A DNA stretch of 64,000 nt from Luteitalea pratensis (GCF_001618865.1 NZ_CP015136.1:1213001-1277000), one strand, 5' to 3'; shown: positions 42,773-51,279, numbered from the stretch's first letter. Program-made: numbers and translations. Notes: generated from the letters alone by a model not told the origin.

Positions 42773-43140
42773 CGTGACGACTCCAGACGGATGGAAGGGA
42801 ACGGCCGATTGTACTGCGTCAGGAAGGTAGGGCCCGCTCTCCGAGCGATCCATCCCCCACGAAGGTAGGGCCCGCTCTCCGAGCGGTCCATGTCCCACGA
42901 AGGTAGGGACCGCTCTCCGAGCGGTCCATGTCCCACGAAGGTAGGGCCCGCTCTCCGAGCGGTCCATCTCCCACGAAGCTAGGGACCGCTCTCCGAGCGA
43001 TCCATGTCCCACGAAGCTAGGGACCGCTCTCCGAGCGGTCCATCTCCCACGAAGGTAGGGCCCGCTCTCCGAGCGATCCATCTCCCACGAAGGTAGGGAC
43101 CGCTCTCCGAGCGGTCCATCTCCGCGATGTAGAGGCGAGG
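42773..43140. repeat. Eight-copy 38-bp direct repeat carrying the GTAGGG palindrome
   Basis: From 42823 to about 43126 there are eight head-to-tail 38-bp units (gaaggtagggcccgctctcc followed by gagcggtccatctcccac). Copies differ at a few fixed positions (g/c in gaagg/ctaggg, c/a in gggc/accgc, g/a in gagcgg/ata, c/g in tc/gtcccac). They carry no unique spacers. The array replaces the promoter region of the GH3 gene and lies just past the stop of the PVC-type gene. No coding sequence is supported. Confidence 0.9.
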
Positions 43141-45990
43141 TCATGGACGCCTCGGAGAGGCGTCCCTACCAACCAACTCTCCGTCCGTCCAGGGACGTGT
43201 CCTGCTCTTGTTCAGCGAGCGCTGGCGTGCGACCACGGCCGCATCGACGGCGCTGCCGCCGTGGCCCCATTCACGCCGGACGTAGGTCAGGACGCTCGCG
43301 ACCTGGGCGTCGGTCATCGCCGCGCCAAGCGCGGGCATCAACCCTGTCGAGCCTTCCTTGCCGTTGAGCAGGATCCGCACGGGTATCTCGGGTGGCGCCA
43401 ACGCCAGCGCCGACCCGACGAGGCTCGCGGCGCGGCCCGACTGACCGCGGCCATCCGCCTGATGGCAGGCCTGGCACATCGCCTCGTAGATTCGGCGACC
43501 CTCATCGAACCGCTGCTGCTCGGCCGTGGTCAGGGGCGCCGGCGCGTCGGGGTCGCCCGGCTTGCCTGGCCAGCTGACGCGTGTGAGCACGGCCGCCGCC
43601 TGCCTGCCGAGCGGGCTGTCCTGGCCGGCGAGTGTCACGAAGGCATCGGGCCGGCGTCGCAGGCGCAACGGCGGCGCCGCGACGCCGGGCCTCGTGTAGG
43701 CATTCGCCGCGGCAGGCCATTCGAACGCGTAGTCCCCGCCGCTGCTTTGACGGCCACCCGGGCAGGTCGGACACGTCACGCCACTCGAGGCCGGCAACGG
43801 CGGCTGCTGCCCGGGCACCGGTGCGCCGAGGATGCCGATCTCGGCGCCATGCATCAGCGCCTCGCGTTGCCAGTGCTCGAGGGGCCGCGCTCGGAGAGCG
43901 GGCGCTACCGTGGCCGTGGCGGCATCACCGGTAGGGCCGGCTGTCTGGCTCGCCGAAGCCGGACGGCGAAGGCGGGTCGCGGCCCGGCCAGACCCATCAC
44001 CCGCGACGCGTGCCAGCCACTGCTGCGCGTCCTGCTCACGAGCTGCACGCAACATCGTCGCGGTCAACATCGTGATCGCGTCAGTGGCAGGTGTTGGTAG
44101 GGCCCGCTCTCCGAGCGCGGCCTGCGACGGTAGGGCCGGCCGTCCGAGCGGGCCGTCACCACGCCGGCCCTGTTCCAGGATCCGCTCCAGGATCATCGAC
44201 TCCGCGCCGCGCGCGCCGCTCAGCACGATGTCGGCCAGTACCGGGTCGTCGCCGCGACGGGCGAGCAGGGTGGCCATCGCATCCCACTTCGCACGGTCGT
44301 CTTTCAACGCCCCCAGTGAGGCGGCTGCCTGCAGGCGCACCCGTGGATCGGCATCCTCGGTCGCCGCCTCGATCGTGGCCCGAAGGGCGGGCGTGGGGGT
44401 GTCGAGCCATCGTTCCGCAATGCGCAAGGTCGCGGCGCGCACGTGCGGTGAACGATCGTGCCATGCCGCCTCGACGTCAGCGACGGTGATGGCATCGAGC
44501 CCGTCGAGCGCCCAGAGCGCATGCAGTCGCGTGCGTGGCTCGTCGGCGTCGTGCGACAGCCGGGCGAGCACCGGCGCGATTGCCGCATCGCCACGTTCGA
44601 CGAGCAGGCGCTGCGCCGTATCGCGTCGCCAACCGTTGGGATGCGACAGCAACGCCACCAGGTCCTCGGCGGTGCGTGTCGCCATGGGACTCGTATCGCG
44701 CGGCTGGTCCTCGTGGACGATGCGCCAGATGCGGCCAAGGCCCCGCGGATTGAGCAGGCCCTGCGTCTCGATGTACGACTTCAGGTACGTGGTCAGCGAC
44801 AGCCGGTGCTCGACGACGCCCCGGTAGAGATCGACCAGGTAGAGCGCGCCGTCGGGGGCGTTCGAGAGGTAGACGGGCCGGAAGCGCTCATCGGACGAGG
44901 CGAGGAACTCGGCATTGCCCCATGCCTTGGCAGCCTGAACGGTCGCGCCGTCCTCACGCAGATCGATGCGGCTCACGACGTTGGCCGCCGGCTCGGCCAC
45001 GAACACGCTGCCTGCCACCGGCAACCGATCGCCTCGGTACACGAGCGGAGCGCAGACCGAGGTGTATCGCGCCAGCGTCCCGTCCGACCGTCGGATGCCA
45101 GCCTGGTAGCCGCGGTTGATGCCCGGCGTGGGCCGGACTGGCCACACGGTGTTCAGGTCGTTGTCGGGCATCGCGAGGCGCTCGTAGCTGCCGCGCGTGC
45201 GTAGCAGCTGCGGATGGCGCGCGAAATACTCGTCGGCGACCATGTCCACGTGTAGTGCCGACTCGTTGCTGTTGCGGAAGGTGCGCCCGACGTCGTCATG
45301 GGTCACGCCCCACTGGCCACGGACGGGCGCGGGCACGGCGACCAGCGTCCCGGCCTTCCATCGGAACTCGAGCCGGGACTGGCCCGCCGTTCGGAGGCGG
45401 TTGTCGAGCCCCCAATCGAACCCGTTCGCGTTGTTCTCCACGTCGACGTCGCGCTGCCCGAACTGGCCGGTCACACGCGTCTTCGTGTCCATGCGCAGGT
45501 CGCCGTCCGTGTCGCGCATCAACCACAGGTCTGGCGGTTCGGCGACGAGCACGCCGTGCTCCAGCACCTTCACGCTCCTGGCCAGGACGAGGCCGTCGGC
45601 AAACACGGTCCGACGGTCCATCCGGCCGTCGTGGTCGCTGTCTTCAAGCACGACGATGCGGCCGATCGCGTCGTGCTCGCCTGTGGCGGCGATGTCGGGC
45701 ATGAAGCCGGGCATCTCGACCACCCACAGGCGGCCGTCCGGAGCCCAGTCGATGGCAACCGGATCCTGCACGAGCGGCTCGCTGGCGACCAACTCGACGC
45801 GGTAGCCCGGCGCGAGATGAAAGGTGTCCCGTTCCTGCTCGGGCGTGAGGGCCGGCGACGCCTGCGAGACGGCCTGCACGCCCGGGGGCCACGGGCGCCG
45901 AGGCGCGTCCTGCTGACCGCGCGTAGTCACCGCGGCGGCAGTGGCAAGCAGGGCGATGGCGACTAGGATTCGAGACACAATGACGCGCAT
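43141..45990 (-). CDS. PVC-type propeller / HEAT / cytochrome c dehydrogenase-like protein
   Basis: This 949-residue exported protein starts at ATG 45990 (MRVIVSRILVAIALL). Residues about 60-440 form the propeller common in planctomycete-type 'membrane-bound dehydrogenase' proteins (DPVAIDWAPDGRLWVVEMPG, SNESALHVDMVADEYF, YLVDLYRGVVEHR), with calcium-loop-like DSDHDGRMD and DTDGDLRMD. HEAT-like repeats span about 450-600, and a cytochrome c domain lies near 825-920 with haem site CQACH and a distal Met in GLMPALG. Two segments, about 610-632 and 677-710, are translated palindromic repeat elements, and the C-terminal GRDASPRRP plus stop is another copy. Likely periplasmic redox enzyme of unknown substrate. 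Confidence 0.85.
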   Translation of the reverse strand: MRVIVSRILVAIALLATAAAVTTRGQQDAPRRPWPPGVQAVSQASPALTPEQERDTFHLAPGYRVELVASEPLVQDPVAIDWAPDGRLWVVEMPGFMPDIAATGEHDAIGRIVVLEDSDHDGRMDRRTVFADGLVLARSVKVLEHGVLVAEPPDLWLMRDTDGDLRMDTKTRVTGQFGQRDVDVENNANGFDWGLDNRLRTAGQSRLEFRWKAGTLVAVPAPVRGQWGVTHDDVGRTFRNSNESALHVDMVADEYFARHPQLLRTRGSYERLAMPDNDLNTVWPVRPTPGINRGYQAGIRRSDGTLARYTSVCAPLVYRGDRLPVAGSVFVAEPAANVVSRIDLREDGATVQAAKAWGNAEFLASSDERFRPVYLSNAPDGALYLVDLYRGVVEHRLSLTTYLKSYIETQGLLNPRGLGRIWRIVHEDQPRDTSPMATRTAEDLVALLSHPNGWRRDTAQRLLVERGDAAIAPVLARLSHDADEPRTRLHALWALDGLDAITVADVEAAWHDRSPHVRAATLRIAERWLDTPTPALRATIEAATEDADPRVRLQAAASLGALKDDRAKWDAMATLLARRGDDPVLADIVLSGARGAESMILERILEQGRRGDGPLGRPALPSQAALGERALPTPATDAITMLTATMLRAAREQDAQQWLARVAGDGSGRAATRLRRPASASQTAGPTGDAATATVAPALRARPLEHWQREALMHGAEIGILGAPVPGQQPPLPASSGVTCPTCPGGRQSSGGDYAFEWPAAANAYTRPGVAAPPLRLRRRPDAFVTLAGQDSPLGRQAAAVLTRVSWPGKPGDPDAPAPLTTAEQQRFDEGRRIYEAMCQACHQADGRGQSGRAASLVGSALALAPPEIPVRILLNGKEGSTGLMPALGAAMTDAQVASVLTYVRREWGHGGSAVDAAVVARQRSLNKSRTRPWTDGELVGRDASPRRP
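43862..43960. repeat. Palindromic GTAGGGC elements inside the PVC-type gene (copy 1)
   Basis: A gtagcgcccgctctccgagcgcggccc element (read on the minus strand) followed by a gtagggccggc..gccgaagccgg variant sits in frame within the coding sequence. It translates to the low-complexity TAGPTGDAATATVAPALRAR stretch. Confidence 0.75.
44093..44160. repeat. Palindromic GTAGGGC elements inside the PVC-type gene (copy 2)
   Basis: Two adjacent elements, gtagggcccgctctccgagc then gtagggccggccgtccgagc, lie in frame within the HEAT-repeat region and translate to GRRGDGPLGRPALPSQAALG. Both are intact enough to fold as hairpins. Confidence 0.8.
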
Positions 45991-46093
45991 GGTCAATCGG
46001 CGTTGGCCGGTCTCCACCTCCGCCAAGGCTACGGCGGACAAGTCGGCCGCCTTCGCGCTACGCGCTTCGGCGCCCAAGGAGAGCCGGCCTTGC
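45991..46093. repeat. Composite repeat in a divergent promoter region
   Basis: Contains cgccaaggctacggcggacaagtc (inverse copy near 47120) and gccttcgcgctacgcgcttcggcgcccaag (copies near 11650 and 52480). An open frame runs through it into the amidohydrolase from an ATG at 45980, but that ATG overlaps the start of the opposite gene. I read it as non-coding. Confidence 0.6.
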
Positions 46094-47038
46094 GTGGGTA
46101 CTCCCACCCGACGGGGCTTCCTGGCCGCGTCCGGCGCTGTTGCCGGTGCCCTGATGTTTCCCGACGCGTCCGGCGTGCGTGCGCAGGGAGAGCCCATCAT
46201 AGACATCCACCAGCACGTCGGCTACAGCGGCCGGCCCGACGAGGTGTTGCTGGCGCACCAGCGGGCGATGGGCGTCACCATGACCATCGTCCTGCCCGCC
46301 GGCCGGCCTGCGGCGCGCCCCTCGACCCACGACGGGGTCTCGAACGGGTTGCAGGCGCAGGCCCTCGGCAACGATGCCTGCCGCGACTTCGCAAAGGCAC
46401 ATCCCGGGGAGTTCCGTTTCGGGGCCAACGACGTCCCGGACCTCGACGGTGCGGCGCAGGAGATCGAGCGGCAACTCGCGCGAGGCGCCATCGTGATCGC
46501 GGAGCAGAAGTTCGGGATTGCCTGCGACGCCCCCGAGATGCAGTCAATCTACCGGCTTGCCGAGACGCACCGCGTGCCGGTGCTGATGCACTGGCAGTTC
46601 GGCATGTACAACCACGGCTTCGAGCGATTCCATCGCATGCTCGAGCAATTTCCGCGCGTTACCTTCATCGGTCACGCGCAGACGTGGTGGGCGAACATCG
46701 ACGCCGGGCATGCCGACCAGACGGTGCTCTACCCGAAGGGGCCAGTGACGCCAGGCGGCCTCACCGATCGGTACCTGCGCGACTACCCGAACATGTACGG
46801 TGACCTCTCGGCCGGTTCAGGCCTGAATGCGTTGACACGCGACGAAGCGTTCACGCGCGGTTTCCTCGAGCGGCACCAGGACAAGTTGCTCTACGGCAGT
46901 GACTGCAACGATCACGTCGGCAGCGGCGAGAAGTGCCAGGGCGCCCAGACGATCGCGGCGCTGCGACGGCTCGCCGCCAGCAAGGCCCTCGAACGCAAGC
47001 TGCTGTACGACAACGCGAAACGGGTGTTCGGGATCTAA
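46094..47038 (+). CDS. Tat-exported amidohydrolase (amidohydrolase 2 family)
   Basis: About 314 residues from GTG 46094, which sits 10 bp after a GGAGAG ribosome-binding site and gives a clean Tat leader (VGTPTRRGFLAASGAVAGAL). Starts at 45980 or 45989 are possible but would translate repeat DNA and overlap the divergent gene. The TIM-barrel metal-site motifs are IIDIHQHVG (HxH), VLMHWQFG, FIGHAQTW and the aspartate of LLYGSDCNDH, as in ACMSD/amidohydrolase 2 enzymes. These hydrolyse or decarboxylate ring compounds or lactones. Substrate unknown. The TAA stop is the first unit of a heptad array. Confidence 0.86.
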   Translation: MGTPTRRGFLAASGAVAGALMFPDASGVRAQGEPIIDIHQHVGYSGRPDEVLLAHQRAMGVTMTIVLPAGRPAARPSTHDGVSNGLQAQALGNDACRDFAKAHPGEFRFGANDVPDLDGAAQEIERQLARGAIVIAEQKFGIACDAPEMQSIYRLAETHRVPVLMHWQFGMYNHGFERFHRMLEQFPRVTFIGHAQTWWANIDAGHADQTVLYPKGPVTPGGLTDRYLRDYPNMYGDLSAGSGLNALTRDEAFTRGFLERHQDKLLYGSDCNDHVGSGEKCQGAQTIAALRRLAASKALERKLLYDNAKRVFGI

Positions 47039-47105
47039 CGCCTAACGCCTAACGCCTAACGCCTAACGCTTGAGGCTTGAGGCTTGAGGCTTGAGGCTTG
47101 ACGCC
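47036..47105. repeat. Heptanucleotide array (taacgcc then tgaggct)
   Basis: Ten perfectly spaced 7-bp units begin at the stop codon of the amidohydrolase: four taacgcc, one taacgct, four tgaggct and one tgacgcc. Every unit starts with a stop triplet, and because 7 is not a multiple of 3 all frames are closed within three units. A gacttgtccgccgtagccttggcg element follows to 47145. Confidence 0.9.
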
Positions 47106-47164
47106 CAGGGACGCTGACTTGTCCGCCGTAGCCTTGGCGAAGGCGGAACGCTGAACTCCAGGCC

Positions 47165-48334
47165 ATGCACGCGATCTTTCGCCAGTTCGTTGGTTCTTCG
47201 CTCGTCGTCGGGCTCGTGCTCGGTGGGGAGATCCGCGGGACGGCCGGCTGGGATACCCGGCCGGTACCATCGTCTGGAGGATCAGTTGATAGGGCCCGCT
47301 CTCCGAGCGCGGCCTCAACGGCCTGGGGCAGCCAGCCGCTGCCTTTTCCGACGACCCTCGAGCGATTCGAGGGTGTCGAACCGCACATGGGCACGCTCGT
47401 GTCCATCACGGTGTTCGCGCCTGATGCGACGAAGGCTCGCGTGGCGTTCCGTGCCGGATTCGACCGCGTCCGACAGCTGAACGAGATCCTCTCGGACTAT
47501 CTGTCCGACAGCGAACTCAGTCGCGTGACCAGGGACGCCGTGCGACGCCCGGTGCCGCTCAGCGCCGATCTCTTCGCCGTGCTCAAGGCCTCGCACCGGC
47601 TGTCGGTTGCGACCGGCGGCGCCTTCGACGTGACCCAGGGCCCGGTCATCCGGCTGTGGCGGGAGGCACGCAAGGCGAAGCGGATGCCCGACCCCGATGC
47701 CCTGCGCGAGGCCGGTACGCGCAGCGGCTACGCGCACATGCATCTCGACGAGGCTCGCCGGACCGTGTCGTTCGATATCGCCGGCATGCAACTCGACGTC
47801 GGCGCGATCGGCAAGGGCTTTGCGGCCAGCGAGGCACTCGCGGCGATCACGCGGACCGGCATTCGCCGTGCGCTGGTGGCCGTCAGCGGTGACCTGGCGT
47901 TCGGTGACCCGCCGCCGGGGCAGCCGGGGTGGCGCATCCGCATCCACGACGGCGACTTTGGCGATACGCCCATTCCGCCGATCCTCCTGCTGGCCAACAT
48001 GGCCGTCTCGACGTCCGGCAATGCCGAACAACATCTCGACGTGGACGGCCGCCGCTACTCGCACGTGATCGATCCGGTGTCGCGCACGGGCCTGCTCGAC
48101 GACATCACCGTGACGGTCATCTCGCGGCACGGTGTGGATGCCGATGGCCTGGATACGGCGATCGGCGTACTGGGCATCGAGCGCGGGCTGGCGCTCGTCG
48201 AGCGCGACCATGAGGCCGCCGCGCTCATCGTCCTGCGCAAGGCCGGAACGACACGCGTCGAGACGTCACGGCGGCTGCGCGAACTGGTGAAGCGACAGCC
48301 CGCACCGGCCACAACGCCAGCGCCGCGGCGTTGA
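47165..48334 (+). CDS. apbE: FAD:protein FMN transferase (ApbE)
   Basis: This 389-residue exported enzyme covalently attaches FMN from FAD to a Thr or Ser of redox target proteins, using magnesium. The signal peptide covers about residues 1-22. The catalytic domain runs from about 70 (EPHMGTLVSITVF) with GGAFDVTQGP, DVGAIGKGFA, VSTSGNAEQ and HVIDPVSRTG, all family hallmarks. Between the signal and the domain, residues about 41-52 (DRARSPSAAST) are translated from a GTAGGGC palindromic element (47288-47318), forming a new linker. No target subunit such as NqrC or an FMN-bind protein is seen nearby. Single gene. Confidence 0.93.
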   Translation: MHAIFRQFVGSSLVVGLVLGGEIRGTAGWDTRPVPSSGGSVDRARSPSAASTAWGSQPLPFPTTLERFEGVEPHMGTLVSITVFAPDATKARVAFRAGFDRVRQLNEILSDYLSDSELSRVTRDAVRRPVPLSADLFAVLKASHRLSVATGGAFDVTQGPVIRLWREARKAKRMPDPDALREAGTRSGYAHMHLDEARRTVSFDIAGMQLDVGAIGKGFAASEALAAITRTGIRRALVAVSGDLAFGDPPPGQPGWRIRIHDGDFGDTPIPPILLLANMAVSTSGNAEQHLDVDGRRYSHVIDPVSRTGLLDDITVTVISRHGVDADGLDTAIGVLGIERGLALVERDHEAAALIVLRKAGTTRVETSRRLRELVKRQPAPATTPAPRR

Positions 48335-48344
48335 AGGCGTCGCG

Positions 48345-48555
48345 CCCGTAAAGGCGCCTTCCGTAGGCGTCGACCTTCAGGTCGACGCGCTGCCGCTGAC
48401 CGTCGACCTAAAGGTCGACGGCTACGTGTGAACGCCGAGCGCCGAACGTCGGACGGTGAACGCCGACGTCAGGCGGGTCAGCCCAGCGGCTCCGGTCCCC
48501 GATTCCCAGTCCCCGATTCCCAGTCCCCGGTTCCCGGTTCCCGGTTCCCGAACCG
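48345..48555. repeat. GTCGACC hairpins, gaacgcc heptads and ccgattc/cggttcc heptads
   Basis: Two palindromes, gtcgaccttcaggtcgac (48369-48386) and gtcgacctaaaggtcgac (48403-48420), are followed by gaacgcc-type units (48429-48467) and about seven 7-bp units of the ccgattc, ccagtcc and cggttcc types (48498-48549). They fill the gap between convergent apbE and ribokinase genes. Confidence 0.85.
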
Positions 48556-48566
48556 CGACATCCCGT

Positions 48567-49481
48567 TCATTGGTGCGCGCTGAGCCACGCGTCGACTTCA
48601 TCGCGTGTCGGCAGTGACGGCTGCGCGCCCGCCCGTGTCACCGTCAGCGCGCCGGCGGCGTTGCCACGGCGAAGCGCCTCCATTGGCGGCAGCCCCTCGG
48701 AAAGCGCCACGGCGAAGGCGCCGACGAATGCGTCACCGGCTGCTGTCGTGTCGACCACGTCGACGGTGTAGGCGTGCACGAGGGTTGGCGCTTGGTCGCG
48801 GGGCACCAGGCGTGCACCGGCACCGCCGAGGGTGACCACGATTGCGCTCGCACCGCGATCGTGGAGGCCCGTGATCGCAGCCTGCTGATCCCGCGCGGCA
48901 GGTCCGGCCACCGTGAACAACTCCGTCTCGTTCACGATCAGGTAGTCGACCAACGGCAGCAGCGAGTCAGGAAGGATGGCGGCAGGTGCCGCGTTGAGGA
49001 TCACCGTGCGGCCGGCGTCGTGCGCGATGGCTGCGGCGGCCTGTACGACGGCCATCGGAATTTCGAGCTGCAGCAGCAGGACATCGGTCGACAGGACGAC
49101 GTCGCGCGCGAGGGTCACGTCATCGGTCGTCAGCGCGCCATTCGCGCCAGGAACGACGATGATCGTGTTCTCGCCGTCGGCGTTCACGGTAATGAGGGCC
49201 ACCCCGGACGCGCGGCCGCCGCGCACGTCCACGTGGCGGACGTCGATGCCTTCGTCGGCGAGGCCCTGCGCCATGGATGCGCCGAACGCGTCCTCGCCGA
49301 CGCCGCCGATCATCGCGACGGTGCCGCCAAGGCGTTGCGCCGCGACGGCTTGGTTCGCCCCCTTGCCCCCAGGGACGGTGAGGAAACTCTCGCCCGTGAT
49401 CGTCTCGCCGGGATGCGCGAACCGGGGCGCGCGCACGACGAGGTCCATGTTGATGCTGCCCACCACCGTGATCAGAGCCAC
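48567..49481 (-). CDS. rbsK: Ribokinase
   Basis: This 304-residue PfkB-family sugar kinase phosphorylates D-ribose to ribose-5-phosphate with ATP. It begins at GTG 49481 (VALITVVGSINMDLVV). Signatures are GSINMDLV, the glycine-rich GGKGANQAVAAQRLGG, the anion hole and catalytic Asp in DTTAAGDAFVGAF, and NETELF. Length is normal. No ribose transporter or RbsD is adjacent. It is divergent from the DUF1593 (nucleoside hydrolase-like) gene across a repeat-rich promoter, and the two could cooperate in nucleoside breakdown: ribose release outside, phosphorylation inside. That coupling is inference. Confidence 0.92.
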   Translation of the reverse strand: MALITVVGSINMDLVVRAPRFAHPGETITGESFLTVPGGKGANQAVAAQRLGGTVAMIGGVGEDAFGASMAQGLADEGIDVRHVDVRGGRASGVALITVNADGENTIIVVPGANGALTTDDVTLARDVVLSTDVLLLQLEIPMAVVQAAAAIAHDAGRTVILNAAPAAILPDSLLPLVDYLIVNETELFTVAGPAARDQQAAITGLHDRGASAIVVTLGGAGARLVPRDQAPTLVHAYTVDVVDTTAAGDAFVGAFAVALSEGLPPMEALRRGNAAGALTVTRAGAQPSLPTRDEVDAWLSAHQ

Positions 49482-49499
49482 GGAAGAGAAATACAACAA

Positions 49500-49665
49500 A
49501 CGCAAGGACGGAGGAGAGAGGAGAGCGGACGGAGGAAGGACGGAGGACCGAGGACCGAGGGGGAGCGAGAACGGAGGAAGGACGGAGGACCGAGGACCGA
49601 GGGGGAGCGAGGACGGAGGAGGAATCCCCAATCCCGATCCGAAGGCCGAAGGCCGATTGCCGAAG
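49500..49665. repeat. Purine-rich tandem repeat with higher-order duplication
   Basis: Units such as ggacgga and ggaccga are organised into a longer block of about 39 bp (cggaggaaggacggaggacc, then gaggaccgagggggagcg) that is present twice. Three gccgaag-type heptads follow (49638-49672). It lies in the divergent promoter region of ribokinase and the DUF1593 gene and is one of the most strand-asymmetric stretches in the window. Confidence 0.85.
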
Positions 49666-49695
49666 GCCGATCGCCGTATCGTGTAGTGGCGCAGA

Positions 49696-51267
49696 ATGGG
49701 CGGCATGCGATTACCTGTGCGGGTGCTGTGCGTGATGGGAGCGCTGACGTGCCTTGCGGGGCATCCGGCGTGGGCGCAGGCGGGGCGGCCGGCGATGGCC
49801 GCCGACCCGGTGGCCAGTCGCGTGGACGCACACGTGGCTCGGGTGCGGTTGCTGGTGCTGACCGATATCGCCAACGAACCGGACGACCAGATGTCGCTCG
49901 TGCGGTTGCTCGTGTATGGCAACCAGTTCGACATCGAGGGGTTGGTGGCCACGACGTCGACGTGGTTGAAAACCGGCGTACGGCCCGACGTCCTGCACAC
50001 CGTCCTCGATGCCTACGCGCAGGTGCAGCCGAACCTGTTGCTGCATGCGCCCGGGTTTCCGGCGGCCGCTGATCTGAAGCGCCTGGTCGCGGCCGGGCAG
50101 CCCGGCTACGGCATGGCCGCGACGGGTGCCGGCAAGACGTCACCGGGCGCGGCGCTGTTGCTGGCGGCGATGCGCCGCGACGACCCGCGGCCGTTGTGGG
50201 TGACGGCATGGGGCGGCACGAATACGCTCGCGCAGGCCTTGATCGACGCCCGCGCGGCATTGACGCCCGAGCAGCTCCGCACGCTGGTATCGCGGCTCCG
50301 CGTCTATGCCATCTCCGACCAGGATGACGCCGGTGCGTGGCTGCGGCGAAAGTTCCCGGACCTGCATTTCATCGGCGTCCCCTCGACGCAGGACGGGCAG
50401 GAATACGCGGCGGCGACATGGACCGGGATCAGCGGTGACCGCTTCTATCGCAACGCGCCCGGCGCCGATTTCCGCACCTTCACGGACGGCTGGGTCGACG
50501 CCAACATCCGGGCTCGCGGGCCGCTCGGCAAGCACTATCCGTATCCCTGCTGCATCCACGAGGGCGACACGCCTTCGTTCCTCGGCCTCATCGACAACGG
50601 CCTCGACAGCGCGATGAGCCCGACCTTCGGAGGCTGGGGCGGCCGGTACGTCTGGCTTCAACCGCATGGGGAGCCGCGGGCGTTCTGGACGCAGGGCGGC
50701 GACGCCTACCCGGGTCGCGCGTCGTCGCGAGACACCGTGCGCGGCAGTGACGGCCAGATGTACACCTCGGATCAGGCGACGATCTGGCGATGGCGAGAGG
50801 CATTCCAGCACGACTTCGCGGCGCGCATGGCGTGGACCGTCCTGCCTCGTGAGGGCGCGAACCACAACCCGCAGGTGGTCGTGAATGGTGCCGCCGGCAC
50901 GGCGCCCATCCTCGTAGACGCGCGCGTGGGCACGCCGGTGGCGCTCGATGCCCGTGAGACGCGTGATCCCGAGGGACACGCGCTGACGTTTCGCTGGTGG
51001 TACTACCCTGAGGCCGGCACCGGCATCCCGGGGCGTCCGGTCCTCACCGCTCCCGGAGGAGCCCCGCCGGCCGCGACCAACGCGTCACCCCCGGCCGCGC
51101 GCGGCGAACGTGAACCGGCGCGCGTGCAGGTCGAGCGCGGCGAGGAGGCGCAGGCGTCGGTGACGCCACGGCTGCCAGGCGTGGCGCACGTCATCCTCGA
51201 GGTCACCGACGACGGGACGCCGCGGCTGACGAGTTATCGTCGCGTGATTCTGACGATCGATCGTTGA
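49696..51267 (+). CDS. Exported DUF1593 (nucleoside hydrolase-like) protein
   Basis: This 523-residue protein has a signal peptide (LCVMGALTCLAGHPAWAQ) and a DUF1593 domain (about 50-330). The fold and metal motif resemble inosine-uridine nucleoside hydrolases: LLVLTDIANEPDDQMSLVRLL contains the aspartate cluster that binds calcium, and WVTAWGGTNTLAQAL follows. A C-terminal beta-sandwich domain (about 400-523: VALDARETRDPEGHALTFRWWYYPE) is the usual DUF1593 partner, here with a Pro/Ala/Glu-rich insertion. It probably hydrolyses an N- or O-glycosidic bond in the periplasm; the substrate is unproven. Divergent from ribokinase. A second ATG lies three codons in. Confidence 0.87.
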   Translation: MGGMRLPVRVLCVMGALTCLAGHPAWAQAGRPAMAADPVASRVDAHVARVRLLVLTDIANEPDDQMSLVRLLVYGNQFDIEGLVATTSTWLKTGVRPDVLHTVLDAYAQVQPNLLLHAPGFPAAADLKRLVAAGQPGYGMAATGAGKTSPGAALLLAAMRRDDPRPLWVTAWGGTNTLAQALIDARAALTPEQLRTLVSRLRVYAISDQDDAGAWLRRKFPDLHFIGVPSTQDGQEYAAATWTGISGDRFYRNAPGADFRTFTDGWVDANIRARGPLGKHYPYPCCIHEGDTPSFLGLIDNGLDSAMSPTFGGWGGRYVWLQPHGEPRAFWTQGGDAYPGRASSRDTVRGSDGQMYTSDQATIWRWREAFQHDFAARMAWTVLPREGANHNPQVVVNGAAGTAPILVDARVGTPVALDARETRDPEGHALTFRWWYYPEAGTGIPGRPVLTAPGGAPPAATNASPPAARGEREPARVQVERGEEAQASVTPRLPGVAHVILEVTDDGTPRLTSYRRVILTIDR

Positions 51268-51279
51268 CGTCCACCTCGC

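Noticed and set aside
42823-43126. Eight regularly spaced near-identical 38-bp repeats resembling a CRISPR array
   Set aside because: The units are directly adjacent with no unique spacers, each contains the dispersed GTAGGG palindrome, and no cas gene is present.
42773-43144. A 124-residue N-terminal extension of the GH3 protein through the 38-bp array
   Set aside because: The extension is translated repeat (WEMDRSESGPYL-type), while the internal ATG at 42772 gives a normal signal peptide.
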